A stretch of 64,000 nt of DNA from Sycobia sp. Sy_11 (lineage: Eukaryota > Arthropoda > Insecta > Hymenoptera > Epichrysomallidae), in assembly GCA_018907035.1 (NCBI GenBank), contig JACCIC010000003.1, positions 2,580,001 to 2,644,000 on the forward strand, in the 5' to 3' direction. Both the position numbers and the translations under genes were made by a program. Numbering within the stretch: the first letter of the stretch is position 1; each line of letters starts with the position of its first letter. Of this stretch, positions 36,905 through 49,494 are shown in pieces. The notes beneath the pieces were generated by a model. That model ran no database searches. It worked only from the letters and a program-made list of their open reading frames with translations, and was not told the origin of the DNA.

Positions 36905-38456
36905 TTAAATAAATTTCCGTAGCAGAGATAAGTATGCCATTGCCGTTTTCATTACCTAAAAAGAATAAATGCGTCAAAAAAAATGTATGCTATTAAAAAA
37001 ATAACTAATGTATTTACATTAGTAAACATTTCTAGAGAAAAATAAGTAAAATTGCCTGCCATAAGCGTAAGTTTAATTTGCGCTCGTATGATACAAAATA
37101 TAAAAATCTTCTGATCCTTTGCAGATAAGTTGTACCACTTGGCTTGATAAAATGCATTAGCAACGTTACTACTCTAAAAATCATTGAGTAGTTAAGCTTC
37201 AGATACTTTTTTTTTTAATAAATTTTTAGAATTATTTCATTACCTCGTAGATAAGGTATTCTCCGGTCCAACTGTATGCATAAAGTCTGAAAATATTAAC
37301 AAAACCATAACTGAGAAATGCTAATACATATGCTTTTTCGTTTACAGATAGATTCTGGAAAAAATATGCGTTTATGAAATGTTATAATAAATAATTTAAT
37401 CGTTAAATTTCTCACCAATAATGCCTGATAAACAAGGATACCAATTGCTGCAGTAGTTCCAAAAAATTGACCAAGCAAAGTTACTTTATGAACTTCTTTT
37501 AGTGTTAGTCCGATTCTATAAGAAGCGCCTTTAATTATTTAAATAAAAAATAATATTACTAAATATTCTATTAATTGTTCAATAGAAACAGAGACGACGT
37601 ACGTAATTAACGTTTGATGTCTTTTTATAACATTTATTAATTCAACCCTTGTTCCTGTCAAATTTAAGTTAGTAATTTTGACACACAGAGCTCCTAACTG
37701 ACCACACAAGTGCCCGATTACAGTTAATGTCAAACAATCCATTGCATTTTGAGTGCAAAGAATCGTAAAAAAAAGTGGCACCTGAGAAATATATGTATAA
37801 ATATAAGTATTTATATTTGATATTTTGTACGCTACATATAATTTGTATGGCAAGTCGTAGTTAAAATTATCTGTTGCATTTAAAGTTTTTATTAGATCTG
37901 TGAAAAATAATATGTTCTAGTTTAATAAATAAATATTATCTATTATTTTTTAAGATTTATTTAACTAACTTAATTGTCGAGTTAGAGGTTTTGTGAAGTA
38001 AAGAATAGCCGTAATTCCAATAGAACCATCTATAATTTTAATGAAAATTTTCGAACGTGAATGGTAAAATAAGAAAATATTTGTTTCTTTCACGGTCTGA
38101 TAATTTTGAGCTGAAAAATCTTTCGAAAATGTATTTAATATTTCTCCGAAATGTTTATTATATCTTCTCATTGTATATAAACGTAAAAATATTTGCACCA
38201 TACTGATATGTTCTACCATAACGCTAATGATTGTTAATAATTTCAGACTTTTTATAGCAACAAAGAGGGCCATGTAATTAAGACCCATCAGATAGCAGTA
38301 ATAAAAGATTATTGTAAAAAATAGAAAATCATTACGTTTGTTTGGCCATAAGCCCAAAGCTGACATAAAATACTTATTCCATACTAGTAATCTTTTGGCC
38401 TCATCGAGAACTTTTTGAGTTTGATCACCGCTTTTATTTTTTACTACTTTTTCCAT
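36905..38456 (-). CDS. Odorant receptor 2 (insect 7TM OR family), six exons
   Basis: This is a paralogue of the receptor at 17262-18952 and has the same presumed role as an olfactory receptor subunit working with Orco. Exons on the minus strand are 38456-37970, 37897-37603, 37515-37416, 37354-37244, 37173-37018 and 36955-36905. Each exon has exactly the length and phase of its counterpart, and the introns (72, 87, 61, 70 and 62 bp) all have GT-AG ends. The joined frame is open for 399 residues. Features are AKRLLVWNKYFMSALGLWP, an N-A-T sequon at the matching place in exon 2, GHLCGQLGAL, FRLYAYSWTGEYLIYE, SSNVANAFYQAKWYN, SLEMFTN and the C terminus VMKTAMAYLSLLRKFI. Exon 2 is 66 of 98 residues identical to the paralogue. 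The gene looks intact. Confidence 0.92.
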
Positions 38457-38705
38457 TGGAAACGGAACCCTTTTACAAATAATTAAAGAAAGATCTTAAA
38501 CACTATCAAATATCTTTGTCACAGGCTCGATTTGTAATGTTTCTTCTGTACGGTCATATGACGAACTAACGTACCAGAAAGCGTATAAATGCTTGTATGT
38601 ATTATTCAAAAGAAATACAGGGAAACTTTGTTACAAAAGAATGGAAGATAGTCATCTAAATCTTATATAAGTGTATAGATAGTTATTTTCTGCAGATATA
38701 TAGTG
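38457..38705 (-). promoter_or_regulatory. Conserved upstream block of odorant receptor 2
   Basis: Read on the minus strand, this carries the blocks seen before receptor 1 in the same order: CATAGTAAAACAC (near the far end), ATAAGATTTA followed by ACTATCTTCCAT, TTTATACGCTTT, GTACGTTAGTTCGTCA, AGAAGAAACA, then GATATTTGATAGT about 50-60 bp before the start codon. The TTTATACGC block is a possible core promoter element. Sequence outside these blocks has diverged more. Confidence 0.55.
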
Positions 38706-41700
38706 TTTTACTATGTACATACGAAATAGAATATGTTACAAAAAATTCTCATGATGCCACAATATATTTTATCGAAGTAATTTTGAGAGCAGTATTTCTA
38801 TTACGTCTGATACGTTCTTTCTTAATAATAACTCAAAAGAGAAGAATTGATATAAGTGTTCTAACAAAAAAGATAGCTATTTGAAGTATTTAAATAATTT
38901 CTTTTTTTATCAGAATAAAATTACATCTGTACAGTATGAAATAAATTAATAATTTTTTTTTATGAAAACAAAAGAATTTCAGATATAAAGTCAATAATTT
39001 CACATGGGTATGTCAAAACATGTATTTATTATTTTTATAAGTAAATTAAAAAAGTTTTGGCTGTAGTTACGAAAACTACCCACATTCAATTTTGATAACA
39101 AATTTTCATATTTATATTTATATTTATATTATATTATTCATATTTATATTTTTGAGAAGATTATGAATATCTTAATGACTTTTGGTATAAATTGAAGTAC
39201 CAGTAGGTGTTAGTTTTTAAATGTCAATAAAAGATAAGCATTTTCAACCTAAAGGAATGTAAAAGTAAAAGTTTTATAAACAATTTTTTATCTTTTAAAC
39301 ATTTTTGTACATTTTCATCGAAATTGTTTTCATGACAAAATGATTGTTTAAAACTAGAAATGTTTAAGAAATAATAAATATTTCCTTTTTAATTTTAATA
39401 AGTTGTCAAATGTAAAAAAAATCATTACAAATGAAAAATCTTACGACAGCCAATTATTATGAAAACTAATTAAATTAAGGGAAATGATCTTGTTTTCTAA
39501 AATTTTGTAGTAGAAATAACACTGTAGACTTCCAATTGAAATTTTACCAATATTTTGGGATAATTTATTCTTAATCTTTTATCATGAAAAAACTCGATCA
39601 CAGATATTAAAATTTTTTTATAAAGTAAGAATATCAGGCGAGATAAGAAATATTATATGTTTTAATATTAATAAAATTTATCTTGATAAGGGGTTAACGA
39701 TATATAGCTCGAAACTTTGGTGTAATCTTAAATGGTACAAAATTTTAATCACTAGGATTATTTCCTTCAATTCTATTATAATTTAAAGATTATGTTATTC
39801 AAACGTCCCTAAAAGTCGCAATGATGTACAGATCTGAATCTAAAAGTAAATTTCAGGAATAATGAAAAGTTTTGGAGTACAACCGGCCGATAAAGGGGAA
39901 GCTAGGAGCGGCGGGGAATGTTTATGTGTAACAAAGCATACTTGAGCGACCTTTGTTTTTTTTGTTATTCAAGTGTGCTAGTTGGCTTTTCTAATAACAT
40001 TTCTAACAATTTATGTTCTATCAATAATAGTGAACATAAATTGTTATTTGCTTTATTGTTCAAGTGTTGTAAATAAAGAAAAACAAGGACAATTATTTTA
40101 GGATTGTCAATGTAGGCTAAAAACTGCATCTTCAAATATACGGATTTTATGCGTACTAGGGAATCCCCTCCTTGCAGGGGACAGAGAACAAGTGCAAATT
40201 CATATAAAATAAGTTTATTATAAAGGTTAAAATGAAAACGTTGCTGCTTTTAGGAAGCATAGCCATTTGATCTCTTTCGAAAACTTCTAGATTTTCTCAA
40301 TAGCAAGTGTTCGACCACCTTATTTGTAACACCGTATACAAGCTATTTTACGGAAAAATCTTCGGTTTTCTCGTCACGAAACGGTTCAAACGTGTACCTT
40401 ATTTATACACATAATTTGGCCTATAACGAGAGTTCGCTCGCGATTTCCAGTGCATCGATTTTCTATATTGTTCATACGTTTATTTAAACCATATCGTTCA
40501 ATAATTTCATTTATTCGAATCTTTCATTTCTCGTCTTTACTTTAGATAAATTTTTATCTAAATACGCCTTTTAACGCATAGCCACTGTGTCTGAGATGTC
40601 ACATTTCTTTCGGTTTTCACATAACTGAACTATCGAAACTTGTAAATTTAACACCCCTCGTAAAGAGAGACATATTAATATAGTTTTATTTGCTAATCTT
40701 AAATTAAACATATATCAGAATTTAGCGCTAAATAATAAAGATCATATCAATAATATATAATTTAATTTTCTTACAATTATGTTTAAAGATTTTAAGGAAA
40801 CTAATACTTGATTCACGCTTAACAAACCTCGCATCATATCGCATAACTTGTTTATAAACTTAATCTAAATCTCTTAGAAATTGAACACTTAAAATTAAGA
40901 AAATATCAAATATATTTAATACGCATTATCTTATACTATTTTAATTATTTTAAAAGTATCTTACACATAATGATTTCTAATAACTAAAAATTATATATAA
41001 TGCTAAATTAAAATGACTAATGTTTTAAAGTAAACTAATATAATATTAACATTACTATTGTATCTGAAACTTAAACATAAATAGGCACATATAGTATATA
41101 TAACGCGAATCAAAATGTATATTCATATTTTTCTTTTTTATTATACATAAGCGAATTCAAAGTGTGTAGTCTGTAACATAATCACTAGATTTGTTTTCGG
41201 ATGACTTCTTTTTATTTCCATACTGAAAATATCAAACAATTACTTATGTCAAGTGAGATTATTGATTACGTAAACATTTATTTTGAGAAACTAACGCAAT
41301 CATACTTTTTTGAAGGTTCAAAAAAGTTGTACGGACAATTGGCAAAAGCATAGAGCTACTAAGACTAGTGTGCATTAGACCTATGCTCTTATATAAGTGT
41401 CGGTGTCGAAACCAAAAGAGAGAGAAAGACCTGACCAGATTATCAGTCCTTGTTGCTATTTCACATATATGCATAGATGCGCAGATCAGAAGGATGGATT
41501 AAATGGTGGATGGCTGGGTAAGTAATAGAATCTCTTATTATATGCATCACTCATAAAAAAAACATTTTATACTTGTTGAAAACAAAAATAAAAAACTTAA
41601 TATTGTATTTTAGGCGAGGTCGAATGCCTTCACTGGGACGATTGAACCTTACTTTCAATGTAAACCTATGTTTCATAACCTGTTATAATACATTTCAGTA

Positions 41701-43228
41701 ATCCAAAGTCGTTGACTTAATTTAGTGAGTCCTGAGCAACTTACGTTCAACACTGTTTTTATAAACAATGTAATAATTTTTGCATAAATTTTGTTGAGAT
41801 GTGTTTCATATCCGAAACATTCGAAAAAATTTCATCGTATGAGGTAATCGATATGCTAACCTTGTCAGTAACTTGTCGGATTACAATTTGGCAATATATT
41901 TAAATATATTTGTAAAAAAATTATGAAATGTTTTCATATTGAATTAAAAATCTACACTCTTTGTAAATATTTAACAGTTAATCAGAAGCACACGATTTGA
42001 ATCTTCGTTTGAGAGTATGAACTTGAAAAGACAGGTGAAAACTTTTGCAAGATTTTAAGAAAAAATAGAAGAATTAATTGCGCTACTTTGTTCGATAATA
42101 GTAATAATATAAATGAACGTATGGTTAGCGTCCCACCCTCGAGTATAATTAAAATAGAATGCAATAGTCGTGGGAATGAATTCATAAAGGAAACATATAA
42201 AAGTATAATAGAAACATATAATAGATTTTTAACATGTACATTTTTATATATAAATAGTAAAAACATAATGTTTAATTGAATCTCAATACATTTCATAAGA
42301 GGTGAGTGTTACAGAAAAGAAATATCTCTACGTTCTTAAGGCCTACTCTTACGGCCATAGATGTTTTTAATAAAAATTTGACTTTTCTTTCACTATTCAG
42401 TGGTTAAATTGAATTTGATCTATGTTATTATAGGATACAATTATTTATATGAATAATTATTTAATTGCTTAGTAAATCGGCTACATTATCTTAGACGAAG
42501 CCGAGACGGGGGATGCTAGTAAATGTATGAAGATATAGATGTATGTATATATAAATAAAAGCGATGAAATTAATCTTCTTGGATTCTCACCATACTGACA
42601 ATGAGTTATAAAACCTTGCAACTTATTCTTGTGAACTGCTCGGTGACTATAGTCCTTTTCATTAAATTATCGGTGACTGTGATGAGTCTTAAGAAGCATT
42701 TCCCAATTGGTATTAATTGTCAATAAGTGCTCGACGACTTTTGCTTTTTTTCATTAAGTATACTTGTCAAATTAAACAATTTTTCGTAAAGATCACGAAT
42801 TTTATAGTTAGCTTACCATATTTCTTGTCTACTATTTCTGTAATGGATGTTCCAACAACTGTTTTATTACTATATTATTATAAATAGATTTTTATAAAAA
42901 TTTTGTAAACAGTTCAAATTTATAGTCAAACAATAAATACACTTTCTTTAGTAGTTTTTTCCCATAAAATTCAATGATTTAGCCGGATTTACAATTTCGA
43001 AGAATGTTTAAACAAATTTTCATCAATATTCGAAAATGTAATTTTGAATATCTCTTACTTCTCATTTTTACTTTGATTGATAAAGAGAGATAATGTTTTA
43101 TCGTACTTCCAATAGAAAGAAAAGTTCAAAATAAAAAATAAGTTAATGAAATTTACTTTTCGAAAATGTTAAGACAATACTTTTTCGTTGAATGAAAATG
43201 CTTGATTGAAAATGGAATGTAAAAAATA
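38706..43228. other. AT-rich intergenic stretch without recognisable genes
   Basis: No protein family is recognisable on either strand. Two slightly GC-richer patches (39890-39960 and 40370-40640) show no coding pattern. A short perfect inverted repeat at 40005-40045 is listed separately. Confidence 0.5.
40005..40045. repeat. Inverted repeat with 14-bp perfect arms
   Basis: AACAATTTATGTTC at 40005-40018 pairs exactly with its reverse complement at 40032-40045 around a 13-base loop. TTCAAGTG-containing direct repeats lie on both sides (near 39970 and 40056). It may be the core of a small non-autonomous element. Confidence 0.7.
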
Positions 43229-43521
43229 TTAACCCTTAGAGTACCGGTATAATGCATATATGCGTCAGAAAATAAACCATTGTAAAACACCTACTTTGTA
43301 CCGAATAATGATTAAGAATGATAGATAGGTGTTAATAATAATTAGCAATAAATAATAATAATTATTATAAATAAGTAATTATTATTATACATAAATACAT
43401 AGTTATATTATCAAAATTTAAAATAAACTAAATATTTTATCTTGAAAATAAATAAGTGGTTTCATGCGTTTGGCCGTCAGATGGCAGTTTTCTCTCTCAA
43501 GTCTATACATAGATAAACAAA

Positions 43522-43569
<48 letters not shown>

Positions 43570-44335
43570 CTTAAAATTTTTAATTTGCGACAATTATTTT
43601 CCTTGTCAAATTGTTCAAGGAAATCTTAATGTTATAATATTATCTCCTCCGACAACATTGTTCACACACGAGCTAGTTTATGAACTAAATATTAGAGGGC
43701 GTTTTCAAATCAAATCCTCAAACAAAGTTTTTAGTTGGGTCCATAAAATCCTGTCCATAAACTATAGTAACCGAGTCGAAATATTTTGCGGTTATAGTAC
43801 GTAATCATTTCATTTATCTAAACCAATCATATTTTCAACACGAGCAGTAGAGAATCTGAGCCAAACTCGGAAGCAGAATCTGAGACTGGTGATGAAATCG
43901 CTGATTTTGATGATAATATCATCGAGCATGTTCCAGGTCTAGAGACATTTTACAACACAGATTTTTTTTTCATCTGTCAAAAAATTTACTTCCAAATTTG
44001 GGATTCAAAATATTGAAATAAATGGAAATGAACCCATTGATTATTTTGAATTATTTTTTGACGACGTTCTTTTTCAATACATTTGCAATGAAACTAACTG
44101 TTATCCAAATCTGAATCCAGAATCTCATCGTGAAAAAATGGCTAAATGGAAAGATTTTTTAAAAAATGCGTCACGTTGTAAAAGGGGGCCTCAAAGATTA
44201 TTTAAGTATTTGTCCCGCTTTTTTGACTCCTATATTTTCACAAATAATGCCTCGCAATCGATACTATCAAATGTTACATTTTCTACATTTTCAAAAGAAT
44301 GAAATTGTGTTTGATCACCCATTTAGAAAAATAAA

Positions 44336-44338
<3 letters not shown>
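43229..44338 (+). mobile_element. piggyBac-like element remnant (5' end and N-terminal transposase)
   Basis: TTAA at 43229-43232 is followed by CCCTTAGAGTACCGG and then ATGCATATATGCGTC, the TTAA-CCC start expected of a piggyBac-type left end. After an untranslated stretch containing an (AT)n tract, coding sequence starts near 43845. An acidic N terminus (SEPNSEAESETGDEIADFDD) comes first, then NGNEPIDYFELFFDDVLFQY and NPESHREKMAKWKDF. The next frame continues PIFSQIMPRNRYYQMLHFLH, matching the family block before the first catalytic Asp. Frameshifts, a missing middle portion and a second (AT)n tract end the homology at 44340. It is not functional. Confidence 0.75.
43523..43568. repeat. (AT)n microsatellite
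   Basis: A pure AT dinucleotide run of about 46 bp lies inside the 5' region of the piggyBac remnant. Confidence 0.95.

Positions 44339-44339
<1 letters not shown>

Positions 44340-44391
<52 letters not shown>
44340..44391. repeat. (AT)n microsatellite
   Basis: A pure AT run of about 50 bp lies exactly where recognisable piggyBac coding sequence ends. Confidence 0.95.
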
Positions 44392-44394
<3 letters not shown>

Positions 44395-44479
44395 ATTAAA
44401 CAATTCTCAAAAAATTATGAAATAATTGCAGTTGTATTATATAAGTTTATATTTCAGTATGAATATATATTTATATAAT

Positions 44480-44485
<6 letters not shown>

Positions 44486-44532
<47 letters not shown>
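44486..44532. repeat. (AT)n microsatellite
   Basis: A pure AT dinucleotide run of about 46 bp, less than 100 bp after the previous one. Confidence 0.95.
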
Positions 44533-44537
<5 letters not shown>

Positions 44538-44581
44538 CCGGGATTTCCAAGGTAGAATTTATTCTATATAATTCGAAACCA

Positions 44582-44713
44582 ACTATCTTATGTAGTCCAC
44601 TGCCACTGCTTATATGCTTTTGATATCTTTCTTATATTTGAATTGGTATTTATCATCGGACAGCTATAGAGGGATGTTTTGATGCCTCAGTGTTGGATCG
44701 GTACTGCAATTTA
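44582..44713 (+). repeat. Dispersed repeat family X, copy 1
   Basis: About 132 bp is closely similar, in the same orientation, to 62200-62331. The longest shared run is GATATCTTTCTTATATTTGA and its continuation. Other shared blocks are TTTATCATCGGA, AGAGGGATG and ATGCCTCAGTGT. Differences are scattered substitutions without large gaps. The family is not recognised. Confidence 0.85.
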
Positions 44714-45182
44714 TCAGTCGTTATATTTATACTGGAAATTTATTAATCTTATTATAGAAATTTTTGATCAAACTAAATATTTTATTGATTTAAAAAAAGT
44801 ATCCAAAATATTTCCTTGTTCTAAATTACAAATTAAATCTTCGCCGCTTAATTACATTTCTAATGAGAAAAAATACTGGTTCGTATGAAAAAACTTGTAT
44901 ACGAACCTCGTTATAACTGGTAAGACATGTACTATCTCTTGTTCCCGCATCCGAAAATATGAACTTTCGGACTCAATTTTGGACTAAAAAGTAACGCTTT
45001 CAGATCAGGCTTATACAATCTATTATAGAATGAAGCACCTATAAGTAGAACCTAAACAAATTTGTTGAATTTATACTATTAATATTATTTATATATTTTA
45101 TTTTCTTTCATAGTTCACTTATTTTCTATACATAACTTTTTTATAAAAGTTTGTAAAAAATTTTCGCTAAAAAATTTCATCT

Positions 45183-45370
45183 GCTCAAGTTCGAGTTCTC
45201 AGTACTATCTCGGATCCTTGGTTTCATTTATAATATGAAAAAATTAGATTCAAGACTCAATTTGTTTATATTTTTATATTTAACTACAAATAATTTTTAA
45301 TGTCGATATTGTTTAAACAATCAATGACATTTTAAAAACTTCAATTAGAGATTCTTTCGAGTTGAAATTT
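45183..45370 (+). repeat. Dispersed repeat, copy B left half (split by LINE)
   Basis: This is homologous to 27136-27353. It is interrupted after CGAGTTGAAATTT by the LINE and resumes at 50687 with GATTTGAACTGTAC. Copy A preserves the unsplit arrangement and so shows what the pre-insertion sequence looked like. Confidence 0.8.
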
Positions 45371-45919
45371 TTTTTTTTATTTATTTATTTTCAGTCGCAT
45401 CCCCCTTGGCGGGTATTAGCGACTATCGTTACATTTACAGTGCAGTATTGTTATTCTAGAATTTATATAATTGTATTTTCAAATGTAAAATTTTTATAGT
45501 TATAATGCATTTCTTATGTTTACAGCATCTATAAATTTTATTACGAGGTTACAGCTTTCTTGAGTGCTTAGTATGTCTCTGATATTTTTTTTATTAAGTT
45601 TATACATTTTTCTTTCGTTCTTGTATATTGGTCAGTCTAGTAGTATGTGCTGAACGTTCGTTAGTATTTTGCTCCTTGGACACTTTTCTTTGGGTTCTTT
45701 ATTGATTAAGAATTTATGTGTGAGTGCGGTATGTCCTATCCGAAGTCTCTTTATTAGAATCTGATTTTTTCTTTGGTACTGTGTAGCACGATTATTTTCG
45801 TATATGTCTTTTCGTATATTATGTAAAAATGTTTGGTTATTGTACTTCCATTCTTTGTCCCATGCTTCCTTGAATCTTTTATTGACTTTTTTTTTAAATC
45901 ATGATGCAATAGCGTGTAA

Positions 45920-48900
45920 TTAGCATTTACATGCTAGTTTTGCTAATTCCTGGACTTTATCCCTGTTCGAACTTGAAGGTAGAATACTACAAAATAACAA
46001 TGTTGCATCTGTATTGTGTATTAGGTTTGTTATACTATTCAATAATATACCCTGTTTAGAATCTATTCCGCTTTTGGGTGTGAAAAATTCAGTGAAAATT
46101 ATACTCCTTGTGTGTAATTGGCCGTATTTAATAGCTGATATAGTTGAAATTGCTTGGGATGATGAATTACTTATCCATTTGGGTATGTTATAGAATATTG
46201 ATTCTTTGTCAGGTAACAGTACAGCAATTCCTGAAGATTTTGTTTCTTTGCATATAGAAATATATATGTGTTCATGCTCTGGATAGATTTTTTTAGCATC
46301 TGTATACGAGTATAGTATTTGTGAATCTATCAGCGTATTATGTATATTGTTATCCCATGGGGGGGGTAGTTTGGATTTCATATTTATGTATATTATTAAT
46401 TGTGAAATTCTTTTGTTTTAGGTATCATTTTACTCTAATCTTTAGTGCAGTTTTGCGGGTATTTCTTGATTGCTTTGATGCTGCAGCATCGGTCAGTAGA
46501 AGTATTTTATAAACAGAATTGTTCGGAAATGATTGGATTTTCGCCACATAATTAATTGCTATTTGTTCTCGACGGAGCTTAGAAGGCATGATTCCACATT
46601 CCACTAATAAGCTACGTACTGAACCAGTTCTGTAGGCGTGCGTTGCGATTCTGAGACTTTGATTAAGAATAGATTCTAATTATTTTAGGGTATTTGTACT
46701 TGCTGATCCGTATGCTGTGCTTCCATAATCTAGTTTTGTTTGTATTATTGCTTTGTATGTATTTAATATTAGTTTTTGGTCTGTTCCCCAACCTTTTGAA
46801 GAGAGAGTTTTCAAAATATTAAGACTTCTATTGCATTGATCTTTCAGATTTCTGACGTGTGTGTACCAGTTTAGTCTATTATCGAATATTAAGGCTAGAA
46901 TTTTTGTTTTGTTTGTGTTACTGATCCTTTTATTTCGTATATACAATGCTATTTCTTCTTTTTGTTTTCTGTTACTAAAGACGATTGTTTGTGTTTTACT
47001 AGTCGAAAATTTAAATCCGTTTTTTCAGCATATTTCTGTAGTTTGTTTAATGTATCTTGCATTATTTTTTGGCTAATTTTCAAATGTCTTCCCTCCAGAA
47101 ATAGATTTATGTCGTTTGCAAACTGAGTGTACTTAACCGGTACATTTATATGATTTTGAATATCATTTATGCCGAGTATGAATAATGTTACACTTATTAC
47201 GGATCCTTGTGGAATTCCGTTAATAATGGTTTTCGGATTGGACATTGTATTATTTATTTTCACTTGGATGGATCGGTTGGGTAGAAAATTTTTAATAAAG
47301 AAATATATATTATATATGGGTTATTATAATGTTTTATTAAAATATTTAGAATGCTTTCTCTCCATACTAGCTCATAGGCTTTTTCAAGGTCCAGGCAAAC
47401 CGTTAATAAATGGTGCCAATTTGATGATGCATTGAGAATACTGTTTTCTAGAGTAATTAAACAATCCATTGTCGACCAATTACTTCTGAAGCCATGTTAA
47501 TATGTGCTAATAATATTATATTTTTCTAAGAACCATTTTAACCTTTTATTAATTATTTTTTCCAGAAGTTTGCAGATGCAACTGGTTAAAGCTATTGGAC
47601 GATAGTTTTCTTTTTTTGTTTTATATTTACCTGGTTTTTGAATCGGGATTTCAGTTGCTTTTCTCCAATTTTCCGGGGAAATTTGTTTATTCCAAATTAC
47701 ATTATAAATTATAAGTAGGCATTGAAGGGCTTCTTCGGATAATTTTTTCAGCAATATATTTGGGATATTATCTGGTCCGGCGCTTGAGTTTTTACTAGAT
47801 TCCAATGCTAATTTTAGTTCATTTATACTGATGCTTTTATTTATCGGGTTGTTGTTATCTATTAATGCGTGAGTTCTATAGGCTTGAAGTTCCTTCTCTG
47901 TTTCCATTTCCCATTTTAAAGTTGCGGGTTCAAAATTAACGTCACTTGAGTTTTCTGCAAATGTATCCGCCAGCAAGTTAGCGATTTCTTGACTATCATT
48001 AATTTTTTTACCTTGATTTTCTAGGATTGGAATCTTGGAGTTACATTTTTGTGCTTCTATTGATTTTATTTTTTTCCATATTTCTTTGATCGGAGTTTTA
48101 TCATTTATTGTTTCTAGGTATTTTTGCCAGACCTGCTTTTTATTTTGTTTCACAGTAAATTTTGCTACTGCTTTTAATTTTTTAAATTCTATTTTGTTTT
48201 TTTCTGTATGATTCTTTTTGTAAACTTGAAATGCTTTTTTGTATTGCTTGATTGCTCTTTCGCATGCATCATTCCAACAAGGTGTATGATGTCGTTGTGT
48301 CTTGGCTGTTGTCTTTTGGATAGCTTGATTTGCGGCTTCTATAATGATATTCGAAAATTTCGAAGTTAGTTCATTAATATTTGTCGTTCTTAGTGTTGAT
48401 ATATACAAAGATAAGTTTGTGAATCCTTCGTCGTAATTTCTTTGATTTTTTCCCAGTTTTCTTTTGTGTATTTCCATCTGCTGAATTTAATTTCGTCGAG
48501 TTTTGTGTACATTCGATTGATATAATAATAGGGAAATGATCGCTACCGTAGAGGTTGTCTAAGACTTCCCACTCTAAATAGTGAGAAATAGAGCTGCTGC
48601 ATAATGTAAGATCTATAGCACTTGTTTTACCGGTACTTACATTAAAATATGTTGGTAGATTTTGGTTTAAAATAATTATATTATAATATTCGTTTAAAAT
48701 TGTTTCTATAAACCTACCTCTATGGTCGGTTTTATGGGATCCCCATAGTGTACTGTGGCTATTAAAGTCACCTGTTATTATAAATGGTTCTGGTAATTGA
48801 TTGATAAGGCCTTGTAATTCTGCTATGTTTATTTTGTGCCTATTGCTAAGGTAGATATTGCATATGTTTATATTTTTATCTCCGATAATTATTTTTACTG

Positions 48901-49165
48901 TGACGGCTTCTATTGGCGTATTTAAATTAATTTCTTCACTGTATATATTATTTTTTACCATTATGGCGACCCCACCGTTCGCTGCTTTGCAATCATTTTA
49001 ATTTTTATTATAGCAGAAAAAATTTTTTGCTTTAATTTGTTGTTTTCCTTTTGAATTAATTTCTTGTAAACAAATTATTTCAAACTTATTTTTTGTTATC
49101 AGTTCTTGCATTATTTCATACTGTCCATTCATACTGTATATATTCCATTGCATTATTTGGGGCAT
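45920..49165 (-). pseudogene. I-like LINE ORF2 (endonuclease, reverse transcriptase, RNase H), dead
   Basis: ORF2 starts near ATG 49165 (MPQIMQWNIYSMNG). The endonuclease shows ICLQEI, then after an in-frame stop TGDFNSHSTLWGS, SAIDLTLCS and GSDHFPI, so its catalytic motifs survive. A frameshift lies at 48374-48477. The next frame holds SSAGPDNIPNILLKKL and ENYRPIALTSCICKLLEKII (reverse transcriptase start). Further shifts follow. VCLDLEKAYELVW (about 47400) keeps the first catalytic Asp, and GIPQGSVISVTLF follows. The normally FADD box reads QFANDINLF, replacing one catalytic Asp by Asn. RNase H follows at 46381-45920 with SYTDAKKIYPE and SSSQAISTISAIKYG. The protein cannot be made as one chain. 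Confidence 0.88.
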
Positions 49166-49494
49166 ATTATTAAGCTGTTGGATTTATTCTTCAGAATCTG
49201 AATTAAGCAGTGTGTTTATAGGTGTGGATTCTAGGTTTGGCTTATTGATGCTATTTAATAGTCTGGTGCACCGATTCTTGATTACAGTGTTTCGAATATT
49301 AGGATAGACATCCTCATTGGTAAATTTTTTTAACGCATCTATATCGTCGGTATATTGTAGGATGATATTTTTGGGATTTCTGGCCTTTTGTGCATTGTCG
49401 AGTAAATTTTTAAATTGTGAATAATCAAGTAATACATTTCCGTTATTTAAATAATTCTTTATAGAGTATAATTTTTTATCTAGATTGTCCTCTT

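Noticed and set aside
41982..42296. Leu/Ile-rich minus-strand frame as a possible extra receptor exon
   Set aside because: It is hydrophobic, but no receptor motif and no fitting splice sites were found.
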